From Phycisphaerae bacterium (lineage in GTDB: Bacteria > Planctomycetota > Phycisphaerae > Phycisphaerales > UBA1924): DNA of 64,000 nt. Numbering within the stretch: position 1 is the stretch's first letter; the number at the start of each line of letters is the position of its first letter. The DNA lies in contig JAUIES010000002.1 of assembly GCA_030429705.1 (NCBI GenBank), positions 250,001 to 314,000 on the forward strand, given 5' to 3'. The notes below the pieces were generated by a model. The model did no database searches. It worked only from the letters and a program-made list of their open reading frames with translations, and was not told where the DNA came from. Positions 54,133 to 63,013 of this stretch are shown here, piece by piece. The translations under genes and the position numbers were made by a program.

Positions 54133-55512
54133 ATGAAGACGAAGAAGACCGCACATCGCTCCCCCATCACGCTGTTGTCCGCCGCCGCCGCCCTGCTCTT
54201 GCCGGCGACGATCGCTTCGGCACAGTGGACCGCGGCGAGCGGCCGGATCTATTACGCCTCGGGCAATGTCGGCCTCGGGACCGCCTCCAACCCGGTTGGC
54301 AGACTCGATGTCCGCTCGAACGGCACACGCACCATCAGCGCCTTCAACAACGCCAGCACCGGCTACAACTACGCCGTCCACGGCACCAGCCTCAGCAACA
54401 ACGGACGCGGGGTCTATGGCATCGCCCAGAATGTCCAGGGCAACGGCTCGGGGGTCTTCGGGGTCTCCAACGGCTATATCGGCCGCGGGGTCTATGGCTA
54501 TGCCACCGACGGCCGCGATGGCGCCAGTTACGGAGTCTATGGCAAAGCCAACAGCACAGGGGGGGCCGGCGTGTATGGACAGGGCACCGCCGGGCTCGGC
54601 ATACTCGGCGTGACCGACTCGACGGCCAGCGGCAACAGCCCCGCGACCAGCATGGCAGGTGTGCGCGGTGTCGTGTCGTCAACAACCCCGGGCGGATTCT
54701 CCGCCGGTGTGTGGGGAATCAACAATTCAACAACAGGTTCGGGCATCGGTGTCGGCGGTTTCCAAAACGGGACCGGCTGGGCCGTCTACGGCCAGGTCAC
54801 CGGAGCGACCGGGTACGCAGGCTACTTCGTCGGCGGACGGAACTACTTTCAGGGCAATGTCGGCGTCGGCACCACGCCCGTCCACAAGCTCGATGTCGCG
54901 GGCGATATGAAACTGCGCACGGGTGACAACCTCTACTTCGGGTCCGTCGGCGAAAACTCGGACACCGTCTACATAGAACGCTCGAACCCTGGCAGCAACA
55001 CGACCTATCTCGATTTCGTCATTGGTGATGATCCGACCGCGTCAAGCCGTGACTACGTCAGAGTCCGCGATTCATCGAGCACGCAGACCATCTGGTTCGG
55101 CAGTGACGGCTCAGCGTGGAAGCCAACAGGCTCCTCATGGTCCATCAGTTCCGATCGCCGCGTCAAGCGTGACATTACCGACCTGACCGGTTCACTCGAC
55201 CGCCTGCTCGAGTTGCGCGGCGTGAACTTCTATTACACCGACCTGACCGCACCGGGTGCGTCCGCCGGACTCAAGACCGGTTTCATCGCGCAGGAAGTCG
55301 AAACCGTTTTTCCTGAGTGGATCACCGAGACCAAAGGCATGGGCACTCATGACGGTCTCAAGGGGCTCACCATTCAGGGCTTCGAGGCCCTCGCCGTCGA
55401 AGCGATGCGCGAACTCAAAACCGAAAACGACAACCTCAAGGAGCACGCCGCGTCACTTGAGGAACGCGTCGCCGAGCTCGAAGCGTTGATGTCCGAACTG
55501 CTCGAACGATAA
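54133..55512 (+). CDS. Secreted fibre-like protein with C-terminal S74 self-cleaving chaperone domain (copy 1)
   Basis: From ATG 54133 (CAGGAG site 6 bases upstream) this is a 459-residue protein with a signal peptide (ITLLSAAAALLLPATIASA). The body has Gly/Asn/Tyr-rich strand repeats (GVYGIAQNVQGNGSGVFGV, then GYIGRGVYGYATDGRDG) like trimeric phage tail fibres. The C-terminal 120 residues are an intramolecular chaperone domain of the S74 type. The cleavage site is SSDRRVKRDI, with predicted catalytic Ser340 and Lys345 at the expected spacing of five, and a coiled coil at the end (LKEHAASLEERVAELEALMS). It is the first of two tandem paralogues. Confidence 0.88.
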   Translation: MKTKKTAHRSPITLLSAAAALLLPATIASAQWTAASGRIYYASGNVGLGTASNPVGRLDVRSNGTRTISAFNNASTGYNYAVHGTSLSNNGRGVYGIAQNVQGNGSGVFGVSNGYIGRGVYGYATDGRDGASYGVYGKANSTGGAGVYGQGTAGLGILGVTDSTASGNSPATSMAGVRGVVSSTTPGGFSAGVWGINNSTTGSGIGVGGFQNGTGWAVYGQVTGATGYAGYFVGGRNYFQGNVGVGTTPVHKLDVAGDMKLRTGDNLYFGSVGENSDTVYIERSNPGSNTTYLDFVIGDDPTASSRDYVRVRDSSSTQTIWFGSDGSAWKPTGSSWSISSDRRVKRDITDLTGSLDRLLELRGVNFYYTDLTAPGASAGLKTGFIAQEVETVFPEWITETKGMGTHDGLKGLTIQGFEALAVEAMRELKTENDNLKEHAASLEERVAELEALMSELLER

Positions 55513-55551
55513 ACCAGTCTCGCCATTCAAGTCCACAATAGAAAAAGGAAC

Positions 55552-57009
55552 ATGCACATCATGACACGCACAACCCGAACACATCGTTCGACCATGCTCG
55601 CCGCCGCCCTGCTCTTGCCCGCGAGCCTCGCCTCGGCCCAGTGGAGCACGATTGGGAACATCATTACCTACAACAACGGATCAGTCGGGATCGGGACCAA
55701 CAACCCCGCGGGCACACTCGATGTGCGCGGCACCGGCACGAGGGTGATCTCGGCATTTAACCCGGCCTCGACCGGATACACCTACGCGGTCCACGGAACG
55801 GCGCGCTCGAACAACGGACGCGGCGTCTATGGCATCGCCCAGAATGTCCAGGGCAATGGCTCGGGCGTCTTTGGGGTCTCCAACGGATATATCGGTCGCG
55901 GGGTCTTTGGGTATGCAACCGACAACCGCGATGGCACCAGTTACGGTGTTTACGGCAAAGCCAACAGCAGCGGCGGAGCCGGCATCTTGGGTGAGGGCGT
56001 CATTGCCCCCGGTGTCATTGGAACCACAGATGCAACTAATGGTGGGTCGGGCACGGGAAGCGGTTCGGCCGCAGGGGTGCGCGGGGTCGTCAACTCGACC
56101 GCGCCCGGCGGTTGGTCGGCAGGGGTCTGGGGCATCAACAACAGCACAAGTGGCAATGGCGTCGGGGTCGCCGGGTATCAGGCCGGCAGCGGCTACGGCG
56201 TCTACGGTCGCGTGGAAAGCGCCGGCGGCCACGCCATCCACGGGCAGGCGGTCGATGCCGCGGGGTTCGCTGGATACTTCTCAGGCGGGATGAACTTCTT
56301 CGGTGGAAATGTCGGGATCGGCACGACTTCACCCGATTTCGAACTCGATGTCGCGGGCGACATCAAGATTCGCACAGGTGACAAACTCCACTTCGGCGAC
56401 CTCACCGAGAACAACAGCAACCGAGCCTCGATCTCGCGCCGCAATGTCAATAGTCAGCGAACCGACATGTATGTCGAGCTTGGATCAAGCGGTGACAGCG
56501 TTGAGGAGTATTTCGCTGTGTCCAAGGACGGCGCTTCCGCGACGGTCTGGCTCGGAAACGAAGGCAACTGCTACAAGCCGGGTGGTGGCTCGTGGACCGC
56601 GGTTTCGGATCGTCGCATCAAGAAAGACATTCAGACGCTCGAAGGCTCGCTCGATCGCCTGCTTGAACTGCGCGGCGTGACCTTTGAATACACCGACCTG
56701 ACGGCGATGGGTGCAGCACCCGGACTGCGCACCGGTTTCATCGCACAAGAAGTTGAAAGCGTCTTCCCCGAGTGGATCACCCAAATACCGGCAACCGACC
56801 GGCACAACAACCTCAAGGGTGTGACCATCTCCGGGTTTGAAGCGCTCGCCGTCGAAGCGATGCGCGAACTTGATACGCAGAGTGACGCCAATGCAGAACG
56901 GATCGCCCAGCTCGAATCTGAATTGGCATCGACTCAAAAAGATAATGAGGAACTGCGCGACCGCCTCGAACAAGTCGAAGCCATGATGGCCGAGTTGCTC
57001 GAACGATAA
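55552..57009 (+). CDS. Secreted fibre-like protein with C-terminal S74 self-cleaving chaperone domain (copy 2)
   Basis: The 485-residue protein starts at ATG 55552, 5 bases after AAAGGA, and has a signal peptide (STMLAAALLLPASLASA). It is a diverged duplicate of the preceding gene over nearly its whole length; for example GVYGIAQNVQGNGSGVFGV is unchanged and long stretches of DNA are near-identical. The S74 cleavage motif is VSDRRIKKDI, with predicted Ser352 and Lys357. The coiled coil is longer (DNEELRDRLEQVEAMMAEL). The 39-base gap and shared strand suggest one transcript, and the two could form mixed trimers. Confidence 0.88.
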   Translation: MHIMTRTTRTHRSTMLAAALLLPASLASAQWSTIGNIITYNNGSVGIGTNNPAGTLDVRGTGTRVISAFNPASTGYTYAVHGTARSNNGRGVYGIAQNVQGNGSGVFGVSNGYIGRGVFGYATDNRDGTSYGVYGKANSSGGAGILGEGVIAPGVIGTTDATNGGSGTGSGSAAGVRGVVNSTAPGGWSAGVWGINNSTSGNGVGVAGYQAGSGYGVYGRVESAGGHAIHGQAVDAAGFAGYFSGGMNFFGGNVGIGTTSPDFELDVAGDIKIRTGDKLHFGDLTENNSNRASISRRNVNSQRTDMYVELGSSGDSVEEYFAVSKDGASATVWLGNEGNCYKPGGGSWTAVSDRRIKKDIQTLEGSLDRLLELRGVTFEYTDLTAMGAAPGLRTGFIAQEVESVFPEWITQIPATDRHNNLKGVTISGFEALAVEAMRELDTQSDANAERIAQLESELASTQKDNEELRDRLEQVEAMMAELLER

Positions 57010-57063
57010 CGCTGTTTTCCCGCCCGGTTTCACGGCTGGGCTCGACCACTGAACCACAACGGG

Positions 57064-57091
57064 CCGACGCTCCTCGCAAGGGGAGCGTTGG
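57064..57091 (+). terminator. Hairpin after the fibre gene pair
   Basis: CCGACGCTCC pairs with GGAGCGTTGG (one G-U) across an eight-base loop, 54 bases after the stop of the second fibre gene. There is no T-run, so it may act as a transcription end or as an mRNA-stabilising hairpin. It also makes the upstream TTG at 57088, inside the stem, unlikely as a start for the next gene. Confidence 0.5.
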
Positions 57092-57144
57092 TCATTCTCG
57101 GCACCAATGAAACCACCAATGCGCCGCCCAAACTACGATCTGGC

Positions 57145-57984
57145 ATGACACTGCTCGAACGCATTCAAAACACCGAACGCCACATCATGGCGGTGGCGGG
57201 CGAAACCGTTGATCTTGGCGACTATCGCGTGCTGTGCGCTCCACACATGGCATCGTGGTACCAAGCCAACATGGTCGAGATCCGGAAGCCCGGCGTGCGT
57301 TCGCTCGCCGATTGGGAAACGGTCTTCCGCAAACATTTTGACCCGGCCATCTTCAAACACATCACGCTGTACCTTTCGAATCCGGACGATTGTGCATCAT
57401 TGATCGACGAGATCAAAGCGACGGCAGCCGCTGAAGAACAGACCACGCGACCCGACCGACTCGATGTGCAGCACATCATCTATCGACTCGCGTCAAGCAC
57501 GGCTGCATGCGTGCCGCTCCCGGCTGGGCTGGTTGTTCGCCCTGTCGAGACGGACCAGGATCGCGAAGACTTGTTGCAGTTCAACGATGCGGAAACGAAA
57601 GGTGAGTTGTGGTACTCGACGCCAGAAAAGATGAGACCCTACATTGAACTGCGCCAACGCGTCGCCGATGAAGCAGGTGTTCAATGGTTGCGGTTGATGC
57701 GCGACGATCCGGAAGACCGAACAATCTTGAGCCGACTCGGTGTCTTTCGCTGCGACAATCTGTACCGCCTCCAGGCGGTCGGGACCGCGAGCGAGTTCCG
57801 AAGCAAGGGCTATGCGTCGGCACTGCTGAGCTGCGCAATGCGGTTTGCCATAGACGAACAGTGCTCTGTAGGGCTTGCACTCAGTGTCGATGCGGGCACG
57901 CCCGCCGAGCGGCTGTACGGCTCACTCGGGTTCGAGACTGTTGGCGACGAATATTGGGTCATGCGTTATCCACGCGACGATTGA
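57145..57984 (+). CDS. GNAT-family N-acetyltransferase
   Basis: From ATG 57145 this is a 279-residue protein. The C-terminal half is a GNAT fold with a pattern close to motif A: LQAVGTASEFRSKGYASALL (acetyl-CoA pyrophosphate loop R-x-x-G-x-A), then AIDEQCSVGLALSVDAG and LYGSLGFETVGDEYWVM at the end. The N-terminal 140 residues are a separate domain with no family I recognise. The substrate is unknown. It follows the fibre gene pair but is separated by a hairpin. Confidence 0.82.
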   Translation: MTLLERIQNTERHIMAVAGETVDLGDYRVLCAPHMASWYQANMVEIRKPGVRSLADWETVFRKHFDPAIFKHITLYLSNPDDCASLIDEIKATAAAEEQTTRPDRLDVQHIIYRLASSTAACVPLPAGLVVRPVETDQDREDLLQFNDAETKGELWYSTPEKMRPYIELRQRVADEAGVQWLRLMRDDPEDRTILSRLGVFRCDNLYRLQAVGTASEFRSKGYASALLSCAMRFAIDEQCSVGLALSVDAGTPAERLYGSLGFETVGDEYWVMRYPRDD

Positions 57985-58028
57985 GGTCGTTTTGATCGCT
58001 TTGATGTTTCCATGCGGTTGCAGCGTGA

Positions 58029-60482
58029 TCAGTCTTCGATGTTGAATGCGTCACTCTCAAGCTCTATTTTTGTTGCGCGACCTGTCACTTCGATGATGAA
58101 TCGGCCGTTCTGTTGTGTCTCGGCGGTGATGATCGTCGGCATGCGTAACCCCCGATGGGTGACCCAGCCATCAAAATGAGTTGTGACGGGAATCTTTGCG
58201 TTGCCGAGGCTTGGCACTTCCTTGACCGTGTCCAATCGAAGGATGTCGCCGGTCTGTTCGTCGATAGAAAGCGTCGCGCCGGGTGCGTCGTCCGTTGCCA
58301 CCTCGACGAGAATTACCGAACGGTCCCGTTCGGTCCGTCGACCCGTCACTCGGAATGACGAGTAGAGTCTGCGCCAGTCACCGAGGAACACGACCGGATG
58401 ATCGCGGCGGGCGGCTTCATACTGGCGACCGGCCAGTTCCTCCACGCCCGACATACTCGAATCACTCCAGGCCTTGTCGCCATCGAGCACCGTACGAATA
58501 GTGCCGAACGGCCCGAGGTCGATCAAGCTGCTCGCGCGATCGCCGCTGTCAAATGACAGTTTTGAGGTTCCCTTGATGCCAGACTGGGCGAAACGGGCGG
58601 TTCCGGTCAGTCGCATTGGTGTGATAGATTCCAAAATCGCTTGACGCTCGTTCAACTGTGCGAGTGCCACCACTTCGTCGATCGTCGGCAAGTCGTCCGC
58701 TGAGGGTGTCGCAACTCGCGGCATCACGAACTCTTGCCCGCCTTGGAAGAGCGTCATTGACTCGACTTCTCCGAAAGCGTCCTCCTGAAAGGAAACCGCG
58801 ATCTTCATGGCATCGTTGCTGCGAAACTGCCACTTGCCGTCGTCATCAGGAGTGTGCAATTCAAAAACCATCTGGTTTGGCACATCCACCGCAAGGTGGT
58901 TGTTGCGGACGAGGACGGTCATGTTGTCGTTCATTGGTTCGAAAAAGTACTCACCAACATAAGTGTTGAGTTTGGCGAGCGGAACCTCTATCGGGAACGC
59001 ATATCCCTCACGAGGCACTTCAAAACGAAGTCCGCCTTGATACAGGACGAGCATGACAACTTCACCATCCTCGTCTGTTTCAAAGGCTGCGGCAATCTGC
59101 GGCGCGCCTTCGAACGGTCGACGGCCATCGTCTCCTGGAGCCGTAAGCGTGAACACTTGCTGCGACGGTATGTCGATCGTAATTTCGTTGGTATCACTCA
59201 CCGCGACCGTAAACTTCTCATTGTTGAAGGTCGCGTAGTTGGCAATGTACACGCCCGCAACAGACGCGAGATCTGTCTCGTTACGAGGTTCATCGTCGTT
59301 CAACTCTTCGTGAGCGTCATCGGTTTCGATTTCCCAGTCGCCAAGCAACGCCTCGAACACGAGATCAATCGAACCCGACTGAAGCGACGAGAAGCCTGTG
59401 TTCGTCAACAGAACAAACCCGATGTTTTCTTCGGGTAGCATTGCAACCTGAGCCGCAAATCCATCGATATTGCCGCCGTGTTCGACGAGCTCATGGCCGT
59501 CCCAGTCGTGCAGCATCCAGCCGAGTCCGTACTTCAAATCGCCACCAATCGTAATCTGCGGCGTCCAAGTCTCAAACAGGTTCTCCTCTGAAATGAGTTG
59601 AGTCCCCTCGAACTCACCTTTCCCGAGTTGCAGCCGAAGCCACTGAGCCATGTCGAGCACATCTGCGTTGATTGATCCCGCCGGTCCGATCAGGTCGATG
59701 TTTCGCATCGGGACATGCTCGAACGCTTCATTCTTCCATGCATACCCGAGCGCGAGTTGACCGGTTGCCTCGGCTTCGGCCATCGTCAAGTTTGCTCGTT
59801 CCATTCCAAGAGGCGCAAAGATACGCTCGCGCATCAGCGATTCCCATGATGAACCGTCTGCTTCACCCGCCGCCATGCCGGCGGCCATATACATGATGTT
59901 GTTATAGAGGAACTGCTCGCGAAACGGAGCCCACGGCTCTGCATCGTTGGCGATTTCGAGCATTTGTGCTCTGGGCACGGCCCCCCCGGCCCACAGCATG
60001 CTCATTCGGGTAAACCCGCTGCGATGGCAAAGCATGTCGCGGATGGTCAAAACCTCGCCTTCAACCGCTTCGATGGGAGGATGAAACGCCGGCAGCCATT
60101 TGGTCGCGGGATCGTCCCAGGTCATCACGCCGTCATCAACAAGCATCGCAATCGCAGCCGAGGTGAACGCCTTCGTCGTCGACCCTATTGCAAACTGTGT
60201 GTGCGTGTCAACGGGGGTGTTGTTCTCTACATTGGCGAGCCCGAATCCCTTGGCGTAGATCAACGCATCATCTTGCACGATCGCAATCGCAACACCGGGG
60301 ATGCGTTGTTCAACCCTTGCTTCTTCGAGCCGCTCGGTCAATCTTTCGAGTCGTTCCGCTTGTGTTGGAGGGGCAGTAGCGAATGCGAACGAGCTGCTGC
60401 AAATACACACTGCTGCTGCAAAAGTCGATGCGAAGTACTGCGTTGTCCGTGCTCGATGAGTGTTTTCGGTGTTGATAGTCAT
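58029..60482 (-). CDS. Secreted serine hydrolase of the class C beta-lactamase fold
   Basis: The 817-residue protein starts at ATG 60482 and has a signal peptide (YFASTFAAAVCICSSSFAFA). The catalytic motifs of the penicillin-binding/beta-lactamase fold are Ser101-x-x-Lys104 (IGSTTKAFT), Tyr193-x-Asn195 (LYNNIMY) and HGG (VEHGGNIDGF). Such proteins include D-aminopeptidases, esterases and lipases as well as lactamases, so the substrate is open. The C-terminal half contains two beta-rich domains of a DUF3471-like type (FEVPREGYAFPIEVPLAKLN and later VPNQMVFELHTPDDDGKWQF). An AAAGGA site precedes the start. Confidence 0.86.
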   Translation of the reverse strand: MTINTENTHRARTTQYFASTFAAAVCICSSSFAFATAPPTQAERLERLTERLEEARVEQRIPGVAIAIVQDDALIYAKGFGLANVENNTPVDTHTQFAIGSTTKAFTSAAIAMLVDDGVMTWDDPATKWLPAFHPPIEAVEGEVLTIRDMLCHRSGFTRMSMLWAGGAVPRAQMLEIANDAEPWAPFREQFLYNNIMYMAAGMAAGEADGSSWESLMRERIFAPLGMERANLTMAEAEATGQLALGYAWKNEAFEHVPMRNIDLIGPAGSINADVLDMAQWLRLQLGKGEFEGTQLISEENLFETWTPQITIGGDLKYGLGWMLHDWDGHELVEHGGNIDGFAAQVAMLPEENIGFVLLTNTGFSSLQSGSIDLVFEALLGDWEIETDDAHEELNDDEPRNETDLASVAGVYIANYATFNNEKFTVAVSDTNEITIDIPSQQVFTLTAPGDDGRRPFEGAPQIAAAFETDEDGEVVMLVLYQGGLRFEVPREGYAFPIEVPLAKLNTYVGEYFFEPMNDNMTVLVRNNHLAVDVPNQMVFELHTPDDDGKWQFRSNDAMKIAVSFQEDAFGEVESMTLFQGGQEFVMPRVATPSADDLPTIDEVVALAQLNERQAILESITPMRLTGTARFAQSGIKGTSKLSFDSGDRASSLIDLGPFGTIRTVLDGDKAWSDSSMSGVEELAGRQYEAARRDHPVVFLGDWRRLYSSFRVTGRRTERDRSVILVEVATDDAPGATLSIDEQTGDILRLDTVKEVPSLGNAKIPVTTHFDGWVTHRGLRMPTIITAETQQNGRFIIEVTGRATKIELESDAFNIED

Positions 60483-60553
60483 TCGTCTGGTCCTTTCGCT
60501 GCTGATTGCGCAGGCGTTCGGAAATGTACTTGCTCAAATGAACTGAACTGCCT

Positions 60554-61954
60554 CTAAGCCATGCGGATCCAGCGGATCAATGTTGCATAGTTGGGCGGCT
60601 TGCCAAACATGAGCAGTCCGACGCGGAATACCTTAGCTGCAGCCCAAACGGCGACATACGCACTCACGACCCCCACCGCAATAGCAGCCAACACCTGCCA
60701 CACGGGCGGCGGCTGGGTGCTGCTGAGTCGGATGATCATGACGAACGGACCGACGCCGGGCACGAAACTCATGATGGTCGCGAAGATACTGTTGGGGTCG
60801 CGGCCGATCGGGAACCACAGCATGTACGGGATCATCACAATCATCATGACCGGGGTCATCAGGGCTTGGGCTTCTCGAAGGTCATTGACAGCGCTTCCGA
60901 TGGCCGCCATCATCGATGCGATGATTGTGTACGCGATGAAGTAAAAACAGAAGAACCAGACAATCATGATCGGGTCGATCAGATCGGCAAAGGACGCGAG
61001 GAGCAACCCGCCGAACCCCAGCGACCCGTACACAAGAATCAGGAAGAGCCCGACGCACATCTGCCCGAAGATCTTGCCTGCCATCAAACTCATCGGCGAC
61101 GCAGACGCAAGCAACAGTTCGATCACCCGGCTTGATTTCTCTTCAATTGTGGTCGTCAACAGGTACTGCCCGCTGATAAAGACCGACATCATCATCAGGA
61201 ACATGAACGCAAACTGCATGATCATGTTCAGTTCGCCGAGGCTGCTCCGCTCGCCGGTGTCCGTCACTTCCTGCGTACGGCGTTGGTTGACTTGTGTCAG
61301 CGCGTCGAGCCGATCGGCTTCAAAGCCTGCATTGGCGATACGCGTCTCACGGATGCTCTTGCGCACTTGATCACGAACGAGATCCTGCACGCGGTCGTCC
61401 AACTTGGGGCGGACGAAGACTTGAAAGCCGCCATAGGTGCCGTCTTCAGCCTCGGTTCGCACGGCATCTTCGTCGATCACCACCAACGCCATGAGACCAC
61501 CATCGGTCATGCTCGTGCCTTCGCGCAGCGGGGCTTTGGCGGTTTCAAGTTCTTCTTCGGTCATGGACGCCGCGAGTGATTCGAGTTTCAGGTCGGCTTT
61601 GAGTTCCTTCGCTGGCGCACTTTCAGCGGCTTTGGTAATCGCTTCGGTTGCTTCGTCTGACGCACCGGCGGCATCGGCGATCGCGCTGACCATCTCGGCT
61701 GCACTGCCGTTCAGCCAGGACTCGATCGACTCAGGGGTCAGTCTTCCTGCGATGTCGTCAGATAGCTCCCCGGTCCGATCGACAAGCGCGATGGTCCCGT
61801 TCACTTCGGGGACTTTGTCTTTGAGCAGGAGCGGCATAACAACCGCCAACAAGATCATGAGCACGATCGGCACGACAATACCGCCGAAGATAAACCCTTT
61901 CGTCAGGGCGGTCGAAACAAACTCACGCCGGGCAATATGCAGAACACGGTGCAT
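60554..61954 (-). CDS. ABC-2 type transporter permease (NatB-like)
   Basis: The 466-residue inner-membrane protein is the permease of an exporter. After a first membrane helix (GIVVPIVLMILLAVVMPLLL, about 25-44), a large polar loop of roughly 190 residues carries DGTYGGFQVFVRPKLDDRVQ. At least five further helices follow (FAFMFLMMMSVFISGQYLL through to the C-terminus). This matches ABC-2 permeases of the NatB/YhaP kind, with the large outside loop. The start follows the ATPase stop immediately (TAAATG), so the two are co-translated. Confidence 0.88.
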   Translation of the reverse strand: MHRVLHIARREFVSTALTKGFIFGGIVVPIVLMILLAVVMPLLLKDKVPEVNGTIALVDRTGELSDDIAGRLTPESIESWLNGSAAEMVSAIADAAGASDEATEAITKAAESAPAKELKADLKLESLAASMTEEELETAKAPLREGTSMTDGGLMALVVIDEDAVRTEAEDGTYGGFQVFVRPKLDDRVQDLVRDQVRKSIRETRIANAGFEADRLDALTQVNQRRTQEVTDTGERSSLGELNMIMQFAFMFLMMMSVFISGQYLLTTTIEEKSSRVIELLLASASPMSLMAGKIFGQMCVGLFLILVYGSLGFGGLLLASFADLIDPIMIVWFFCFYFIAYTIIASMMAAIGSAVNDLREAQALMTPVMMIVMIPYMLWFPIGRDPNSIFATIMSFVPGVGPFVMIIRLSSTQPPPVWQVLAAIAVGVVSAYVAVWAAAKVFRVGLLMFGKPPNYATLIRWIRMA

Positions 61955-62938
61955 TTAGTATGCCCCCCCTTCTTCGGTCACAGCCGCTCGCAACCGCTCG
62001 CGGACGACAGGATCGCTCACTTCGTCTTCACCCGCGACAATCTCGATAAAGATGTCTTCGAGCGTGGGCCGACGCAGTTCGATTCGCATCGGCGGAACCG
62101 CCCCGGTCAGATCACGCATGACATCGGCTGGGATCGCGTCGTCCGAAATGGAGATCTCCCTCGCCGGGCCGACCTCCTGCTTGCTGACATGTTTGACACC
62201 CGGCACCGCATGCAAGGGCGACAGATCGGCATTGGCATCCATCGGCTCAAACAGAATCGTTCGGGGGTCGTGCTGCTTGCGTATGTTCGAAAGCGTGTCG
62301 TCGAGCACCTTCTGCCCGCGGCTGATCATCACGATGTGCTCGCACACCTGCTCGGCCTGGGCCATCACATGCGTCGAGAAGATGATCGTCTTGCCCGCAC
62401 TGTGCTGTTCATCGATGAGATCGCGCAGCAGCCGCATATTGACCGGGTCGAGACCGCTGAACGGTTCGTCGAGGATCAACAGTTCCGGCTCGTTGATGAC
62501 CGCCGCGATGAATTGCACTTTTTGCTGCATGCCCTTCGAGAGTTCTTCGCATTTCTTGTTGATGGTGTCGCCGAGTTCGACGCGTTCGAGCCACGACCGG
62601 ACAGCCTTCTCGAGTTCCGCCCCGCCGAGTCCCTTGAGGTGACCCATGTAGCGAAGGAATGCCCCGACTTTCATCTTGCGATACACGCCGCGTTCTTCGG
62701 GCAGATAACCGACGCGTTCGCGGGCTTCGACGGCGTTGCGTTTGCCGAGCACGCTGACCGTCCCCTCATCTGGAAAGAGGATCCCCATGATGGTACGAAT
62801 CGTTGTGCTCTTGCCAGCACCGTTCGGGCCGATGAACCCGTAGATGGCGCCCGACGGCACTTCGAGATTCATGTTTGCGACGGCGATCTTTGGCCCGAAT
62901 GTCTTGCGGACCCCGTCGAGTGATATCGCGCTCGTCAA
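61955..62938 (-). CDS. ABC transporter ATP-binding protein (NatA-like)
   Basis: I use a TTG start at 62938 with an AAGGGAAGAGG site 1-6 bases upstream; a longer frame starting at 63124 would run antisense into prfA and has no support. The resulting 327-residue protein reads LTSAISLDGVRKTFG, then Walker A GPNGAGKST, signature LSKGMQQKVQ and Walker B LLILDEPFSGLDP, followed by a C-terminal extension of about 90 residues. The permease gene follows directly. Together they look like a sodium or drug-type exporter pair. Confidence 0.9.
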   Translation of the reverse strand: MTSAISLDGVRKTFGPKIAVANMNLEVPSGAIYGFIGPNGAGKSTTIRTIMGILFPDEGTVSVLGKRNAVEARERVGYLPEERGVYRKMKVGAFLRYMGHLKGLGGAELEKAVRSWLERVELGDTINKKCEELSKGMQQKVQFIAAVINEPELLILDEPFSGLDPVNMRLLRDLIDEQHSAGKTIIFSTHVMAQAEQVCEHIVMISRGQKVLDDTLSNIRKQHDPRTILFEPMDANADLSPLHAVPGVKHVSKQEVGPAREISISDDAIPADVMRDLTGAVPPMRIELRRPTLEDIFIEIVAGEDEVSDPVVRERLRAAVTEEGGAY

Positions 62939-63013
62939 GCCTCTTCCCTTCAACTGGACTGTGAACCCATCCCCGGCCACGCGGCGGGCGTTTATGCGTG
63001 ATACCGTAGCACC

